A DNA stretch of 64,000 nt from Demequina sp. (GCA_024707205.1 JANQAD010000001.1:930001-994000); one strand, 5' to 3'; positions 32,642 through 41,956 are shown, numbered from the stretch's first letter. A program made the numbers and translations. Notes: a model not told the origin generated them from the letters alone.

Positions 32642-32961
32642 GAGCGCCGCCTCGACCCGATGAGCCGGAGCGTTCCGGTGTAGAGAACCATCGTGCAGAG
32701 CACCAGGAACCACAGGAAGATCGGCTCCTCCACGGCGAGCTGGGGCGCGAGCACCAGCCCCAGGGCCGCAGAGCTGTCGCCTCGATAGAAGATGTGCTGC
32801 GCGATGCCGACCGCGTCGGTTAGGAGCAGGCCCACCATGCCGACCGCGGTGACCACGGCTGCTGATCGCACGTCGCGCCAGTAGAAGAGGCGGTAGCGCC
32901 AGTCGAGAAGCAGCATGCACGCGCTCGAAGCCAGCAGAGCGGCAAGGTAGGCGAGGCCCAT
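32638..32961 (-). CDS. crtYe: C50 carotenoid epsilon-cyclase subunit (CrtYe)
   Basis: A 107-aa three-TM protein, the other cyclase subunit. It has MLLLDWRYRLFYWRDV, LLTDAVGIAQHIFYRGDS and LAVEEPIFLWFLVL, typical of the lycopene cyclase domain. The ATG overlaps the crtI stop by 1 nt (TGATG) and its stop overlaps crtYf. Confidence 0.86.
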   Translation of the reverse strand: MGLAYLAALLASSACMLLLDWRYRLFYWRDVRSAAVVTAVGMVGLLLTDAVGIAQHIFYRGDSSAALGLVLAPQLAVEEPIFLWFLVLCTMVLYTGTLRLIGSRRRS

Positions 32962-34514
32962 CACGCGCTCGCCCTGGAGCGGGCGGGCACCGGGAGCGGG
33001 CCCGCGGATTTGTCGCCGCGGATGCGCTTGAGCACCAGCTCGGCGCTGATGAGGCACATGGGGACGCCGATGCCCGGCGAGGTGGTCGCCCCTGCGTAGT
33101 AGAGGTTCTGGACCTTCCTCGAGGCGTTTCCGGGCCGGAACATCGCGCTCTGCCGCAGCACGTGCGCGGGTCCCAACATGCCGCCGTGCCAGGAGTGATA
33201 GTCGCGGGCGAAGTCGCTTGGGCCCACGGTGCGGCGCGTGACGACTCGTTCGCGCAGGTCCGCGATGCCCGCCCAGCGCGCGACCTGGTCGATCGCCGCG
33301 TCGGCGACTGCGGCCACCTGCGACCGGTCCATACTCGCGTCCGCTGGCACCGGTACCAGGATGAACAGGGCCTCGTGGCCTGGCGGGGCGACGGCGGGAT
33401 CGGTCGCGCTCGGCCGGCACACGTAGGCCGACGCGGGGGTCGGGATGTGCGGATCCTCGCCGAAGATCGCATCGAAATTGGCGTCCCAGTCGCGAGCAAA
33501 GAGCATCGAGTGGTGCGGCAGCCGAGTCAGCTCGCCACGCACGCCCAGCATCACGAGCACGGCACCCGGCCCGCTGACCCTCGTGTCCCACCAGCGCTCC
33601 GGGTAGCTCCGGGCCGCGGGTTCCAGGAGCACCGTCTCCGTGTGGTGGAGATCCGCCGCGGAGACCACCACGTCGGCACGGACCCGCTCGCCGTCCACCT
33701 CCACGCCAGTGACGCGGCGGCGAGAGCCCGCCGCCACCGTGGTGATCGCCGTGACGTCGGCGCCAGTGACGATGCGCGCCCCATTGCCCTCCGCGAGAGC
33801 CCGCAGCCGCCGCACCACCTCCCAGAAGCCGCCCATCGGATAGCGGACGGCATCGTCGAGGTCGTAGGCGCTCATGAGGTGGTACATCGCGGGCGCGTCG
33901 AGCGGGCTCGTGCCCAGAAAGACGGCCGGGAAGCCCAGGATCTGCCGCAACAGCGGATCCGAGAAGCTCCTGGTGATCATGCGATCAAGCGAGGTGCCGA
34001 GCATCCGCGCCAGCTTGGGTGCCGCGCGCAACACCTCTGCGCTGGCGAGCGAGGCCGGCCGCGTAAACGGGTTGAAGAGGAACTGCCGCTCGGCGAGCTC
34101 GGCCGCGCGGCTCGCCGAGTCGAGGTACGCGTCCAAGCGCGCGCCCGCGCCCGGCTCGCGTGCCTCGAAAAGGCGCCTTACCGCCTCCCTGCCCGACGGC
34201 ACGGTGACCTTCTCGCCCTCACTCGCCCCATCGTCGGGCTGGGAGAACACGGCGTAGGCGGGGCTGAGCTCGCGGAGGTCGAGCTGCTCGGCCGCCGAGG
34301 TGCCGAGCAGGTTGAAGAAGTGCTCGAATACGCGCGGCATGAGATACCACGAGGGGCCGGTATCGAAGCGGAAGCCGTCGGCCTCGAGGGAGCCCGCGCG
34401 GCCGCCGACGCGATCGAGGCGCTCGAACATGGTGACCTCGTGTCCCTCTCGCGCGAGGAGTGCCGCTGTCGCCAGGCCCCCGACGCCGGCGCCGATGACG
34501 ACGGTGCGCGTCAC
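32961..34514 (-). CDS. crtI: Phytoene desaturase
   Basis: FAD-dependent desaturase converting phytoene to lycopene, 517 aa. N-terminal dinucleotide-binding motif VVIGAGVGGLATAALLAREGH with FERLDRVGGRAGS, the substrate-site region RFDTGPSWYLMP, and the C-terminal carotenoid-oxidase signature NLYYAGATTSPGIGVPMCL. The frame is open further upstream, but the GTG at 34514 overlaps the crtB stop (GTGA) and begins at the conserved TRTVVIG sequence, so it is the start. Confidence 0.95.
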   Translation of the reverse strand: MTRTVVIGAGVGGLATAALLAREGHEVTMFERLDRVGGRAGSLEADGFRFDTGPSWYLMPRVFEHFFNLLGTSAAEQLDLRELSPAYAVFSQPDDGASEGEKVTVPSGREAVRRLFEAREPGAGARLDAYLDSASRAAELAERQFLFNPFTRPASLASAEVLRAAPKLARMLGTSLDRMITRSFSDPLLRQILGFPAVFLGTSPLDAPAMYHLMSAYDLDDAVRYPMGGFWEVVRRLRALAEGNGARIVTGADVTAITTVAAGSRRRVTGVEVDGERVRADVVVSAADLHHTETVLLEPAARSYPERWWDTRVSGPGAVLVMLGVRGELTRLPHHSMLFARDWDANFDAIFGEDPHIPTPASAYVCRPSATDPAVAPPGHEALFILVPVPADASMDRSQVAAVADAAIDQVARWAGIADLRERVVTRRTVGPSDFARDYHSWHGGMLGPAHVLRQSAMFRPGNASRKVQNLYYAGATTSPGIGVPMCLISAELVLKRIRGDKSAGPLPVPARSRASA

Positions 34515-35383
34515 GAGCGCTCCAGCGCGGTGGCGACGAGCGCCCGGGCGGCGAGGAGCACCTTCACGGCGTTGGGCACGCGGATGCGGCGTTCGTGGAG
34601 CTCGTCGCCTGGAGTGTCCGCGATGCGGTCGGCGAGCCGGGCAAACAGGGCCTGCGCGGTGCGGACCGCTACGCGGGCGTCGCGCGGAAGCAGGGGGATG
34701 GCGAGCGTGGCGTCGGCCAATTGCGCGCGGATGCGCGTTACCCACGTGTCCCTGTCCGCGTCCGTGAGTCGCTCGCCGAGGTAGTGGCGGCCCAGCTGCT
34801 CGTCGTCAGCGAGGTCGCGCAGGAAGTTGATGTCCTGAAATGCGGCCCCCAGCTGACGCGCGCCGTGCTCGAGGATCCGCAGCTGCTCGTCGCCGGGGCG
34901 TTCCGACCGCAGGAAGACCCGGAGGCACATGAGGCCGACGACCTCGGCCGAGCCCCATACGTAGGCGTCGTGCTCGGCCTCGCCTGCCGCGAGGTCCATG
35001 GCCATCGAGTCGAAGAAAGGGCCCGTGAGGTCCGCACCGATGCCGCACTCGCGAGCGGTGCGAGCGAACGCGTGGATCACGACGTCGGCGCTGTAGCCTC
35101 GCGCGACCGCCTCATCGGTGTCCGCGCGAAATCGGGAGAGCACCGCGCGCTGCTCCTCGAGCGACAGCCCCGCCTGAGCGGCCACGCCATCGACGATCTC
35201 GTCGGCCACGCGAACGAGGGCGTAGACGTTGCGCACGTGCTGGCGGTGCCGAGCCCCGAGCAGCCGCGTGGCCATCCCGAACGACGTCGAGTAGGAGTCG
35301 ATGACCTCGTTCGCGGCCCCTTGAGCGGTGCGCGTGAATGCGTCGAGGGCATCGCCCGGTTGTTTCGTGTGCGCCGCGGTCAC
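34511..35383 (-). CDS. crtB: Phytoene synthase
   Basis: Condenses two GGPP to phytoene, 290 aa. It has SYSTSFGMATRLL, the first Asp-rich motif VRVADEIVDG, and the second block GAAFQDINFLRDLADDEQLGR with the DxxxD pattern. The GTG at 35383 overlaps the crtE stop by 4 bp, which fixes the start. Confidence 0.94.
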   Translation of the reverse strand: MTAAHTKQPGDALDAFTRTAQGAANEVIDSYSTSFGMATRLLGARHRQHVRNVYALVRVADEIVDGVAAQAGLSLEEQRAVLSRFRADTDEAVARGYSADVVIHAFARTARECGIGADLTGPFFDSMAMDLAAGEAEHDAYVWGSAEVVGLMCLRVFLRSERPGDEQLRILEHGARQLGAAFQDINFLRDLADDEQLGRHYLGERLTDADRDTWVTRIRAQLADATLAIPLLPRDARVAVRTAQALFARLADRIADTPGDELHERRIRVPNAVKVLLAARALVATALERS

Positions 35384-36447
35384 GCCGCCCTCCCGCGCAG
35401 GCTCGCGGCGAGCGCGCCGAGGTCCTCGCGCGCGCGAGCGGGCACCGCGGGGTCGGCGATGGCCGCCCGGAACGCGTCCATGGACTCGCCGATGAGGCGC
35501 TCCGCGGACGCCCGCGCGCCGCATGACTCGAGAAGCCCGCACACGCGCGCCACCTCGGGAGCCGTGAGATTGCGGCGGCCGAGGAACGGCTCGATGTGGC
35601 GCCACTGCCGGGTCCCGCGAGCGTGGGCGATGATCGCGGTCATCTTGCCTTCGCGCAGATCAGACGCGGCGTCCTTGCCATGCCACGCAGGGTCCCCGAA
35701 GACCGAGAGGAGGTCGTCCTGAAGCTGAAACGCGGAGCCGAGGTGCCGCCCCGCCCTAGTGAGGGCGCGCACGGTGGCCGCGTCCGCGTCGGCCAGGATC
35801 GCGCCAAAGGCGAGGGGCAGGCAGAACGTGTAGGTAGCGGTCTTGTTCGCGGACATCGCGAGAATGGTGCCGAGGTCGGGGGCTATGACCCCGTGGGAGA
35901 GGCCAACATCGGCATGCTCCCCGGCGACCGTCTCGTCGATCGCCTCGCCCAGCACGCGCGTGAGCCGCGAGCGCACGGAGGCGGGGGCGTCCAGCTCGGC
36001 GATGAGCTGGTAGACGCCGGAAAGCATGAGATCGCCCATGAGGATGCCCGACGTCGTGGCCCAGTGAAGCGCCACGTCGCCGCTGGTTGGGGCGGAGTTC
36101 GCGACGGTGCCGATCAGGTTGGGGCGGCCGCGGCGGATCAGGTCGCCGTCGATGACGTCGTCGTGGAGGACGAAGGCGTAGTGGAGGAGCTCCACGGCGG
36201 CGGCGGCGTTGACGACGGTCTGGGGAGCGGGGCCATCAGCCTCCGTGAGTGCCGCGTGGACCGCGAGGACGAGGCGGGGGCGCACGAGTTTCCCGCCGAG
36301 CACCGTCTCGGTGGCGATGCGCCACAGCTCCGTGAACTCGGGGCCGTAACGGGAGGCGGAGTGGGTCCGCTCGGCACAGTAGGCGCGGATGGCGTGATGG
36401 ACCTGGTCGAGGCGGACGTCCGTTCGCCGTTCGATGGCGATGCTCAT
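35380..36447 (-). CDS. crtE: Geranylgeranyl diphosphate synthase
   Basis: A polyprenyl synthetase, 355 aa, making GGPP for carotenoid synthesis. First Asp-rich motif LHDDVIDGD (about residue 96), second QLQDDLLSVFGDP (about 242), with GGKLVRPRLVL near the substrate site. The ATG at 36447 overlaps the idi stop by 4 bp. Position in the crt operon argues for GGPP rather than a shorter or longer product. Confidence 0.93.
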   Translation of the reverse strand: MSIAIERRTDVRLDQVHHAIRAYCAERTHSASRYGPEFTELWRIATETVLGGKLVRPRLVLAVHAALTEADGPAPQTVVNAAAAVELLHYAFVLHDDVIDGDLIRRGRPNLIGTVANSAPTSGDVALHWATTSGILMGDLMLSGVYQLIAELDAPASVRSRLTRVLGEAIDETVAGEHADVGLSHGVIAPDLGTILAMSANKTATYTFCLPLAFGAILADADAATVRALTRAGRHLGSAFQLQDDLLSVFGDPAWHGKDAASDLREGKMTAIIAHARGTRQWRHIEPFLGRRNLTAPEVARVCGLLESCGARASAERLIGESMDAFRAAIADPAVPARAREDLGALAASLRGRAA

Positions 36448-36980
36448 GAGCGCACCGCCAAAGACTCGCTCAGGTGCGCGAGCTGCAACACCGACCACGG
36501 GCTGAGGATTTGAGGGAGGGTGCGCGCGGTCTCCGCGAGCTCTCCCAACCCAACCCACGCCCACTCGGCAACCTCGTGGGGGTTGGCGACAACAGCGTCG
36601 GACGTGGTCGCCACGAAGACCGGGCACAACTCGTTCTCCGTGACGCCGCTCGCGTCGGTAGCGCGGTAGCGGAAGTGCGGGAGGACAAGGGTGAGGGTCT
36701 GAAGCGTGACGCCCAACTCGTCGCGCGCGTGGCGCGCGACCGCGGTCTCCATCGGCTCCCCTGGCTGCGGGTGCCCGCAGAAGCTGTTTGTCCAGACGCC
36801 CGGCCAGGTGCGCTTGGTCAGGGCGCGCCGGGTGATGAGAACTTCGCCGGATGGGCGGAGCACGTAGCACGAGAAGGCGAGGTGCAGCGGCGTCTCTGGG
36901 CCATGGATCTCGTCGCGCGGGGCAGTGCCGGCGGGCTGGAGGTCGCTATCGAGAAGGACGACGTAGCGCTCGGTACCCAT
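36444..36980 (-). CDS. idi: Isopentenyl-diphosphate delta-isomerase, type I
   Basis: Interconverts IPP and DMAPP, 178 aa, Nudix fold. Active-site blocks TWPGVWTNSFCGHPQPGEP (catalytic Cys) and ENELCPVFVATT (catalytic Glu region) are present, with TPLHLAFSCYVL. It is the first gene of the crt operon. The ATG at 36980 has GGGAGG close upstream; an ATG at 36992 is less likely. Its promoter region is an unusually AT-rich intergenic stretch shared with the divergent MarR gene. Confidence 0.93.
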   Translation of the reverse strand: MGTERYVVLLDSDLQPAGTAPRDEIHGPETPLHLAFSCYVLRPSGEVLITRRALTKRTWPGVWTNSFCGHPQPGEPMETAVARHARDELGVTLQTLTLVLPHFRYRATDASGVTENELCPVFVATTSDAVVANPHEVAEWAWVGLGELAETARTLPQILSPWSVLQLAHLSESLAVRS

Positions 36981-37052
36981 TTCGCCTCCCATCTTGCTTA
37001 GCCAAGGCAATATTTAACTTAGCATAACAAGTCCTCGGTGTAGTGTTCACTC
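36981..37052. promoter_or_regulatory. crt operon / marR divergent control region
   Basis: 72 bp, much richer in A+T than its surroundings. An imperfect dyad TTGCTTAGCCAAGGCAA lies at 36994-37010, with a second TTAGCATAA element around 37019-37027. On the plus strand TAGTGT (37041-37046) plus 6 nt leads to the marR ATG (leaderless). Repression of crt by the divergent MarR protein through the dyads is inferred by analogy with CrtR of Corynebacterium. Confidence 0.6.
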
Positions 37053-37634
37053 ATGTCCACGGAGCAGGCGAAAGAAGACGGAGGCTCGCTCTATCACGTG
37101 GCCTCCAACAACGCCCGCTCCGAGCTCATCGACGTGACTGGGGTGGACGAACAGACCCTCGCGGAGATCAACGCGATCATGGGCGCGCTCGGACGGCTTC
37201 GCGAGGCCGAGCGCAAGCTCTCCGACGAGTCCCAGCGGTTCATGAAGCTCGGCGAGACCGATATGCGCGCCCTTCACTTCCTGATGGTGTCCGAGAACCG
37301 CGGGGTACTCGTGACCCCGGGCGCGCTGGCCACACAGATCGGCATCTCGCCGGCCTCCACCACCAAGCTTCTCGACCGGCTGGAGCGAGGCGGGCACGTG
37401 GTCCGGCACCCGCATCCTTCGGATCGCAGGGCACTCACCGTGACCGTGACACCCGAGACACGACGCGCGGCCACGATGTCCGTTGGGCGCCAGCAGGCGC
37501 GGCGGTTCTACGCGGCCGCACGGCTCACGTCAGCGGAGCGCGAAGCCGTGGCGAGGTTCCTCGATGACATGGCGCACGAACTGCTCGAGGGAAGTCGCGA
37601 GTGGAACGAGTCGCAGCACGGCTCAACCGCTTAG
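37053..37634 (+). CDS. MarR-family regulator, probable CrtR-like repressor of the crt operon
   Basis: A 193-aa winged-helix protein. DNA-binding core: ETDMRALHFLMVSENRG, PGALATQIGISPASTTKLLDRLE and the wing VVRHPHPSDRRALTVTVT. It is divergent from idi with 72 bp between starts. The C. glutamicum CrtR, a MarR-type repressor divergent from its crt operon and responsive to GGPP, is the closest known analogy. The ATG at 37053 is preceded by TAGTGT and 6 nt. It lies inside the 25-bp repeats together with the crt genes, so regulator and pathway form one unit. Confidence 0.86.
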   Translation: MSTEQAKEDGGSLYHVASNNARSELIDVTGVDEQTLAEINAIMGALGRLREAERKLSDESQRFMKLGETDMRALHFLMVSENRGVLVTPGALATQIGISPASTTKLLDRLERGGHVVRHPHPSDRRALTVTVTPETRRAATMSVGRQQARRFYAAARLTSAEREAVARFLDDMAHELLEGSREWNESQHGSTA

Positions 37635-37680
37635 TCACCGGTTGGCCCGGGTGCACGGTGACTCGTCGTCCGCACCCGAG

Positions 37681-37705
37681 GACGATCCGTCGATCTAGAC
37701 GCCGG
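37681..37705. repeat. 25-bp direct repeat, right copy (edge of crt cluster)
   Basis: Identical to 31451-31475. On the plus strand it ends a 15-codon open stretch (GTG at 37651) that finishes APEDDPSI-stop; the true end of the lipid kinase is APGDDPSI-stop. On the minus strand it encodes the end of the next gene. Confidence 0.9.
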
Positions 37706-38426
37706 ACTCCAGCCACGCGAGGAACTCGGGATCGATCCAATCCCATGAGACCTCGCGGTCGAACTCGTGGAACACCCCTTGCATCTCGCTCGCGTCGTGC
37801 CAGGTGTCGCGGTACTGCTGCTCGTCGGGCCCCTCCCACCGGATCCAGTACCCGCCGTCGAAGGCGATCGACACTCGCGCGCCCACCTGCTCGCCCGCGG
37901 TCGCCGTGCCTATCGCCACGTCGCCCGCCGCGTGTGTGATCGCGGCGCCCGACGCGCCGGTCTCCGTCATCATGGCCGGTTGCGCGAAGTGGGTCCCGAG
38001 CGGATATCCGGGGAACTCCTGGTTCCAGACGGACGTCGCGATCGGGAGGCCGTAGGCGGGCACGATGGTGCGCGTGGAGGTGCGCCACCACCGGCGATAC
38101 ACCTCTACGCGGGCGCCACCGTTGATAGCCACAACCGCGTCCCCCGCGGCCTTCTCCAACCCGACAGGCTTGTGGACGTGGTAGCGGAACTCGCTCGGCC
38201 CGATCGCCACGCCGAGTTCGGCCCCCTGATACACCGTCACTGTGACGCCGCCCGAGTGGGCGCGGGCTGGGCGAACAAACGCAGATATCCCTATGAGTTC
38301 GTCCTCGTGGATCTCATCGACCCACTCAAGCGGGGCAAGGCCACGGAGCCTCTCGCGGATGAGCGCCTCAAACCGGTGAGCGAGCGACTCGAGCTCGGCT
38401 CGCGTCTGCGCCCCCTCGTCAGTCAC
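37695..38426 (-). CDS. Conserved hypothetical protein, 243 aa
   Basis: No recognised family. A soluble-looking protein with an acidic N-terminus (TDEGAQTRAELESLAHRFEAL), aromatic-rich segments (RRWWRTSTRTIVPAYGLPIAT, GYWIRWEGPDEQQYRDTWHD) and a Trp-rich end (WDWIDPEFLAWLESGV). GTG at 38426 is taken as start because it overlaps the pheA stop by 8 bp, suggesting coupling to pheA. The upstream open frame is an antisense-like extension. The last codons lie in the 25-bp repeat. Confidence 0.7.
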   Translation of the reverse strand: MTDEGAQTRAELESLAHRFEALIRERLRGLAPLEWVDEIHEDELIGISAFVRPARAHSGGVTVTVYQGAELGVAIGPSEFRYHVHKPVGLEKAAGDAVVAINGGARVEVYRRWWRTSTRTIVPAYGLPIATSVWNQEFPGYPLGTHFAQPAMMTETGASGAAITHAAGDVAIGTATAGEQVGARVSIAFDGGYWIRWEGPDEQQYRDTWHDASEMQGVFHEFDREVSWDWIDPEFLAWLESGV

Positions 38427-39369
38427 TGATGCCGTCGACGAGACCAGCGACCCACTTCTCGGCGTCCACAAACGCCGCGTCTGCGGTCCCCGGCGCCACC
38501 GGCGTCGGAGTCGGATCGGCAGCCGGGTAGGAGCCCAGGAACACCACGAGCGGGCAGGTCCGCTTGAGCCCAATGAGCGCCTCGGCCACGCGCCGTTCCG
38601 CGATGTGACCCATCGCGTCGATCGAGAACGAGTACTCACCCGGGCGGTCGGTGCGCGGACGCGACTCGATGCGCGAGAGGTTGACGCCGCGCACGGAGAA
38701 CTGCTCGAGCATCTCTAGCAGCGCGCCCGCGCGGTCGGTGGGCAAGTGCACGGACAGCGTGGTCTTGTCGTGGCCGGTGGGCGCGGGCACCGCCTCGGGG
38801 CGCCCGATCCGCACAAAGCGGGTCGCCGCGTGCTCAATGTCCGCGATGCGCTCGGCAAGCACGGTCAGCCCAAGCCGCGCGGCGAGCCCAGGGGGCGCGA
38901 GCGCGGCCTCGGCCGGGATTCCCTGCACGCTGTCGCCCGACGCTATGGCCAGGGCCGCGGCCGCGTTCGACTGGGCTGGCACAAAGAGCACGCCCGGCAG
39001 GTTCTCGTTCGCCCAGCGTCGGACCTGGTTCCAGGCGTGCGGGTGAGCGGACACGGCACGGATGTCGCCGACTCCCACACCCGCTCGCGCGACCAGTTCG
39101 AACTCGACCGGCAGCACCACTTCGCCGAGGATCACGAGGGGCGATCCCTCAGCGAGAGTGTCGAGGGTCGCTGTGACGCCGCCCTCGACCGTGTTCTCGA
39201 TCGCGACCACCGCATAGTCGGCGTCGCCGGATCGCACGGCGCCGAGCGCGGTCGGCACGTCGACGACCGGCACGAACTGGGCCTCGTCGGGCGACACCAT
39301 GAGGCGCAGCGCCATCTCTGTGAACGTGCCCTCCGGGCCAAGGTAGGCGTAGCGGGGGAGGGTGCTCAC
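38419..39369 (-). CDS. pheA: Prephenate dehydratase
   Basis: Converts prephenate to phenylpyruvate in phenylalanine synthesis, 316 aa. Catalytic domain: YLGPEGTFTEMAL, AIENTVEGGVTATLD, AHPHAWNQVRRW, and the conserved TRFVRIG (Thr-Arg-Phe). A C-terminal ACT domain follows (DRAGALLEMLEQFSVRGVNLSRIESRP), the usual site of phenylalanine feedback. There is no chorismate mutase domain. It overlaps the glycosyltransferase gene at its start (4 bp). Confidence 0.95.
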   Translation of the reverse strand: MSTLPRYAYLGPEGTFTEMALRLMVSPDEAQFVPVVDVPTALGAVRSGDADYAVVAIENTVEGGVTATLDTLAEGSPLVILGEVVLPVEFELVARAGVGVGDIRAVSAHPHAWNQVRRWANENLPGVLFVPAQSNAAAALAIASGDSVQGIPAEAALAPPGLAARLGLTVLAERIADIEHAATRFVRIGRPEAVPAPTGHDKTTLSVHLPTDRAGALLEMLEQFSVRGVNLSRIESRPRTDRPGEYSFSIDAMGHIAERRVAEALIGLKRTCPLVVFLGSYPAADPTPTPVAPGTADAAFVDAEKWVAGLVDGISD

Positions 39370-40193
39370 TCGTCGCCCTCCGCTGCGTCGGGCCCCTTGT
39401 CGCGGCGATGCGTCACCTTCTGCACCTGCTCTCCGACCGCGTGGCGGGTCGTCGACGCGGCACCCTTCACGCGGCGGGATGAGACGGCAAGCATGACGTC
39501 ACGGTACTGGCTGGTGCGCTTGCCGAGCGAACGGCGCTCGCCAGAGTGTGGCTTGTGGCGGATGTCGCACTCGACCTCGGTGACGAGGAACCCCGCCGCG
39601 AGCGCGTCTAGCGTCAGCGCCACCTCCATGCCAACGCCGCGCGAGAGCGGGATCGCGGCCTCGAGCGCATCGCGGCTCACGCAGCGGATCCGCGAGAGCG
39701 GCTGCTGGGGCGTCCAGTTGCTCGCGATCTCGATCGCGCGGCGCGCGGCCTTCGCGGTGGGGCCGGTCGAGACGGGCGTGATGTCGGTGAGCGCGATGGC
39801 CATGTCGCATACGCCCTCGGTGACGGCGGGCACGAGCGGCGCGGCGCCGATCGCGAATGACCCGAGCGAACCGTCGAGGATCAGGATCGCGCGCGGCGTC
39901 ATCTCGGGCTCATCGCGCATAGCGATTACAGAGGCCCCAAGCTCCAGCGACGCCGAACGGCCGCGCGAGTGGGAGTTCCGGACCACGACCGCGCCGGCCT
40001 TTCGCGCGAGCTCTTGAGTGTTGTCCGTGGAGGCGTCGTCGACCACCAGAACGAGGTCGATACCAGGGATGGCGCGCGCGGCCCTGACGGTGGCCGCGAT
40101 GTACCGCGCCTGGTCGTGCGCGACGATGAGGGCGGCCGCTGCCGCCGCTCCCTCAGGGAGGGACTCCGTCGTTTCCCCAGCCTTGCGTGCCAC
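39366..40193 (-). CDS. GT2-like glycosyltransferase
   Basis: A 275-aa protein with a GT-A fold. It has LIVAHDQARYIAATVRAAR, VLVVDDASTDNTQELARKAG (nucleotide-sugar-binding Asp) and a metal-site-like LILDGSLGS. No TM anchor is evident and the C-terminus is basic and acidic by turns. The acceptor is unknown; related actinobacterial proteins occur in cell-envelope loci. GTG at 40193 has TAAGGT and 6 nt before it (leaderless). It forms an operon with pheA and the hypothetical gene after it. Confidence 0.78.
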   Translation of the reverse strand: MARKAGETTESLPEGAAAAAALIVAHDQARYIAATVRAARAIPGIDLVLVVDDASTDNTQELARKAGAVVVRNSHSRGRSASLELGASVIAMRDEPEMTPRAILILDGSLGSFAIGAAPLVPAVTEGVCDMAIALTDITPVSTGPTAKAARRAIEIASNWTPQQPLSRIRCVSRDALEAAIPLSRGVGMEVALTLDALAAGFLVTEVECDIRHKPHSGERRSLGKRTSQYRDVMLAVSSRRVKGAASTTRHAVGEQVQKVTHRRDKGPDAAEGDE

Positions 40194-40210
40194 CTTCCAA
40201 CCTTAGCCAG

Positions 40211-40224
40211 CCACAGCGTCGGGC
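40211..40224 (+). repeat. 14-bp interspersed motif, copy 3
   Basis: Exact CCACAGCGTCGGGC, in the intergenic region between the glycosyltransferase and phosphoglucomutase genes. Confidence 0.8.
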
Positions 40225-40287
40225 AGGGAGCTTGTTTTGCCAATCTCACACCAACCCGTTACCCATTGCGTCACCTACTGTGGATGC

Positions 40288-41956
40288 ATGCACGAGCGAG
40301 CGGGCACACGCGCCCTCCCAGAAGACCTCACAGACATCGATGCGCTGCTTGGCGCGTACTACGACCTTGTGCCCGACGCTGCTGTCGCCTCCCAGCGCGT
40401 GGCCTTCGGGACCTCTGGTCACCGGGGCAGCTCGTTCGACTCCGCGTTCAACGAGGCACACATCGTGGCCATCACCGCGGCGATCGTCGAGTACCGGCGG
40501 AACCAGGGGATAGACGGGCCCGTCTTCGTGGGGAAGGACACGCACGCGCTGTCCGGGCCCGCTCAGGAGACGGCCGTGGAGGTGCTCGCGGCCGCGGATG
40601 TCGAGGTTCGCATCGACGCGCGCGACGGGTTCACTCCCACGCCTGCCGTGTCCTTGGCCATCCTCGTGGCGAACGGGGCGCCCGGTGCGCTGCGGACCTC
40701 CGGCTCCGGACTGGCGGACGGCATCGTCATCACGCCCTCCCACAACCCTCCGCGCGATGGCGGCTTCAAGTACAACCCCCGCACGGCGGGCCCGCCGATA
40801 CGGACGCGACCGGGTGGATCGCCTCGCGCGCGAACGAGCTGCTCGCGGGGCCCTGGCGGCAGGTACCGAGGATTCCCTATGCGCGGGCGCTGACCCGCGA
40901 CAATGTGCAGACGTTCGATTACCTGGACCTTTACCTGCGGCACCTGCCGTCCGTGGTGGACCTCGAGGCGATTCGCACCGCGGGGTGCGGATAGGCGCGG
41001 ACCCGCTCGGTGGGGCCGCCGTTGACTATTGGGGCGCGATCGGCGAGGAGTTCCGGCTGAACCTGACCGTCGTGAATCCCAAGGTCGACCCCGCGTGGTC
41101 CTTCATGACCCTGGACTGGGACGGCAAGATCCGCATGGACTGCTCGTCGCCCTACGCGATGGCGTCGCTGCGCGAGCTCATGGCCGGCGGCCACGCGCCC
41201 TACGACATCGCGCACGGCAATGACGCGGACAGCGACCGCCATGGCATCGTCACCCCCGATGGCGGCCTGATGAACCCCAACCATTACCTCGCGGCGGCGA
41301 TCTCGTACCTGTACTCCGGCGGGCGGCCCGGTTGGCGGCCCGACGCTGCCGTTGGCAAGACGCTCGTCTCCAGTTCGCTGATTGACCGGGTTGGTGCGGA
41401 GCTTGGACGGCGCGTGATCGAGGTGCCGGTGGGGTTCAAGTGGTTCGTGCCTGGGCTGTTGTCCGGAGAAGTGGGCTTCGGCGGCGAGGAGTCGGCGGGA
41501 GCGTCGTACCTGCGCCGCGACGGCACCGTGTGGACCACGGACAAGGACGGCCCGATCATGTGCCTGCTCGCATCGGAGATCATCGCGAAGACCGGGCGCT
41601 CGCCCTCGCAGCTCCACGCCGACCTCGTGTCCCGGCTGGGCGAGTCCTGGTACGCGCGCGTCGACGCGGCCGCCACCCCTGCGGAGAAGGCGGCGCTCGG
41701 CAAGTTGTCGCCGTCGCAGGTGCCCGCGACCACGCTCGCCGGCGCTCCGATCACGGCCAAGCTGACCGCCGCGCCGGGCAACGGGGCGGCAATCGGCGGG
41801 CTCAAGGTCGTCACGGACCAGGCGTGGTTCGCCGCGCGGCCGTCCGGGACCGAAGACGTGTACAAGATCTACGCGGAGTCCTTCGTGTCTCAGGCCCACC
41901 TCGGCGAGGTGCAGGCCGCGGCGCGCGAAGTGGTCAGCGAGGCCCTCGCGGGCTGA
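40288..41956 (+). CDS. pgm: Phosphoglucomutase, alpha-D-glucose specific (two one-base deletions)
   Basis: Interconverts glucose 1- and 6-phosphate; about 557 aa when repaired. The three frames join as one protein: [17 protein letters not shown] and [19 protein letters not shown] (active-site Ser), then [19 protein letters not shown], then [16 protein letters not shown] (metal loop), [12 protein letters not shown] and [15 protein letters not shown]. Frame changes occur at the C run 40776-40780 and the G run 40982-40985; one added base in each restores the conserved sequence. Sequencing error is more likely than a pseudogene. ATG at 40288 follows TACTGT by 6 nt (leaderless). Confidence 0.9.

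Noticed and set aside
34595-36513. Plus-strand open frames opposite crtB and crtE
   Set aside because: Shadows of strongly supported crt genes.
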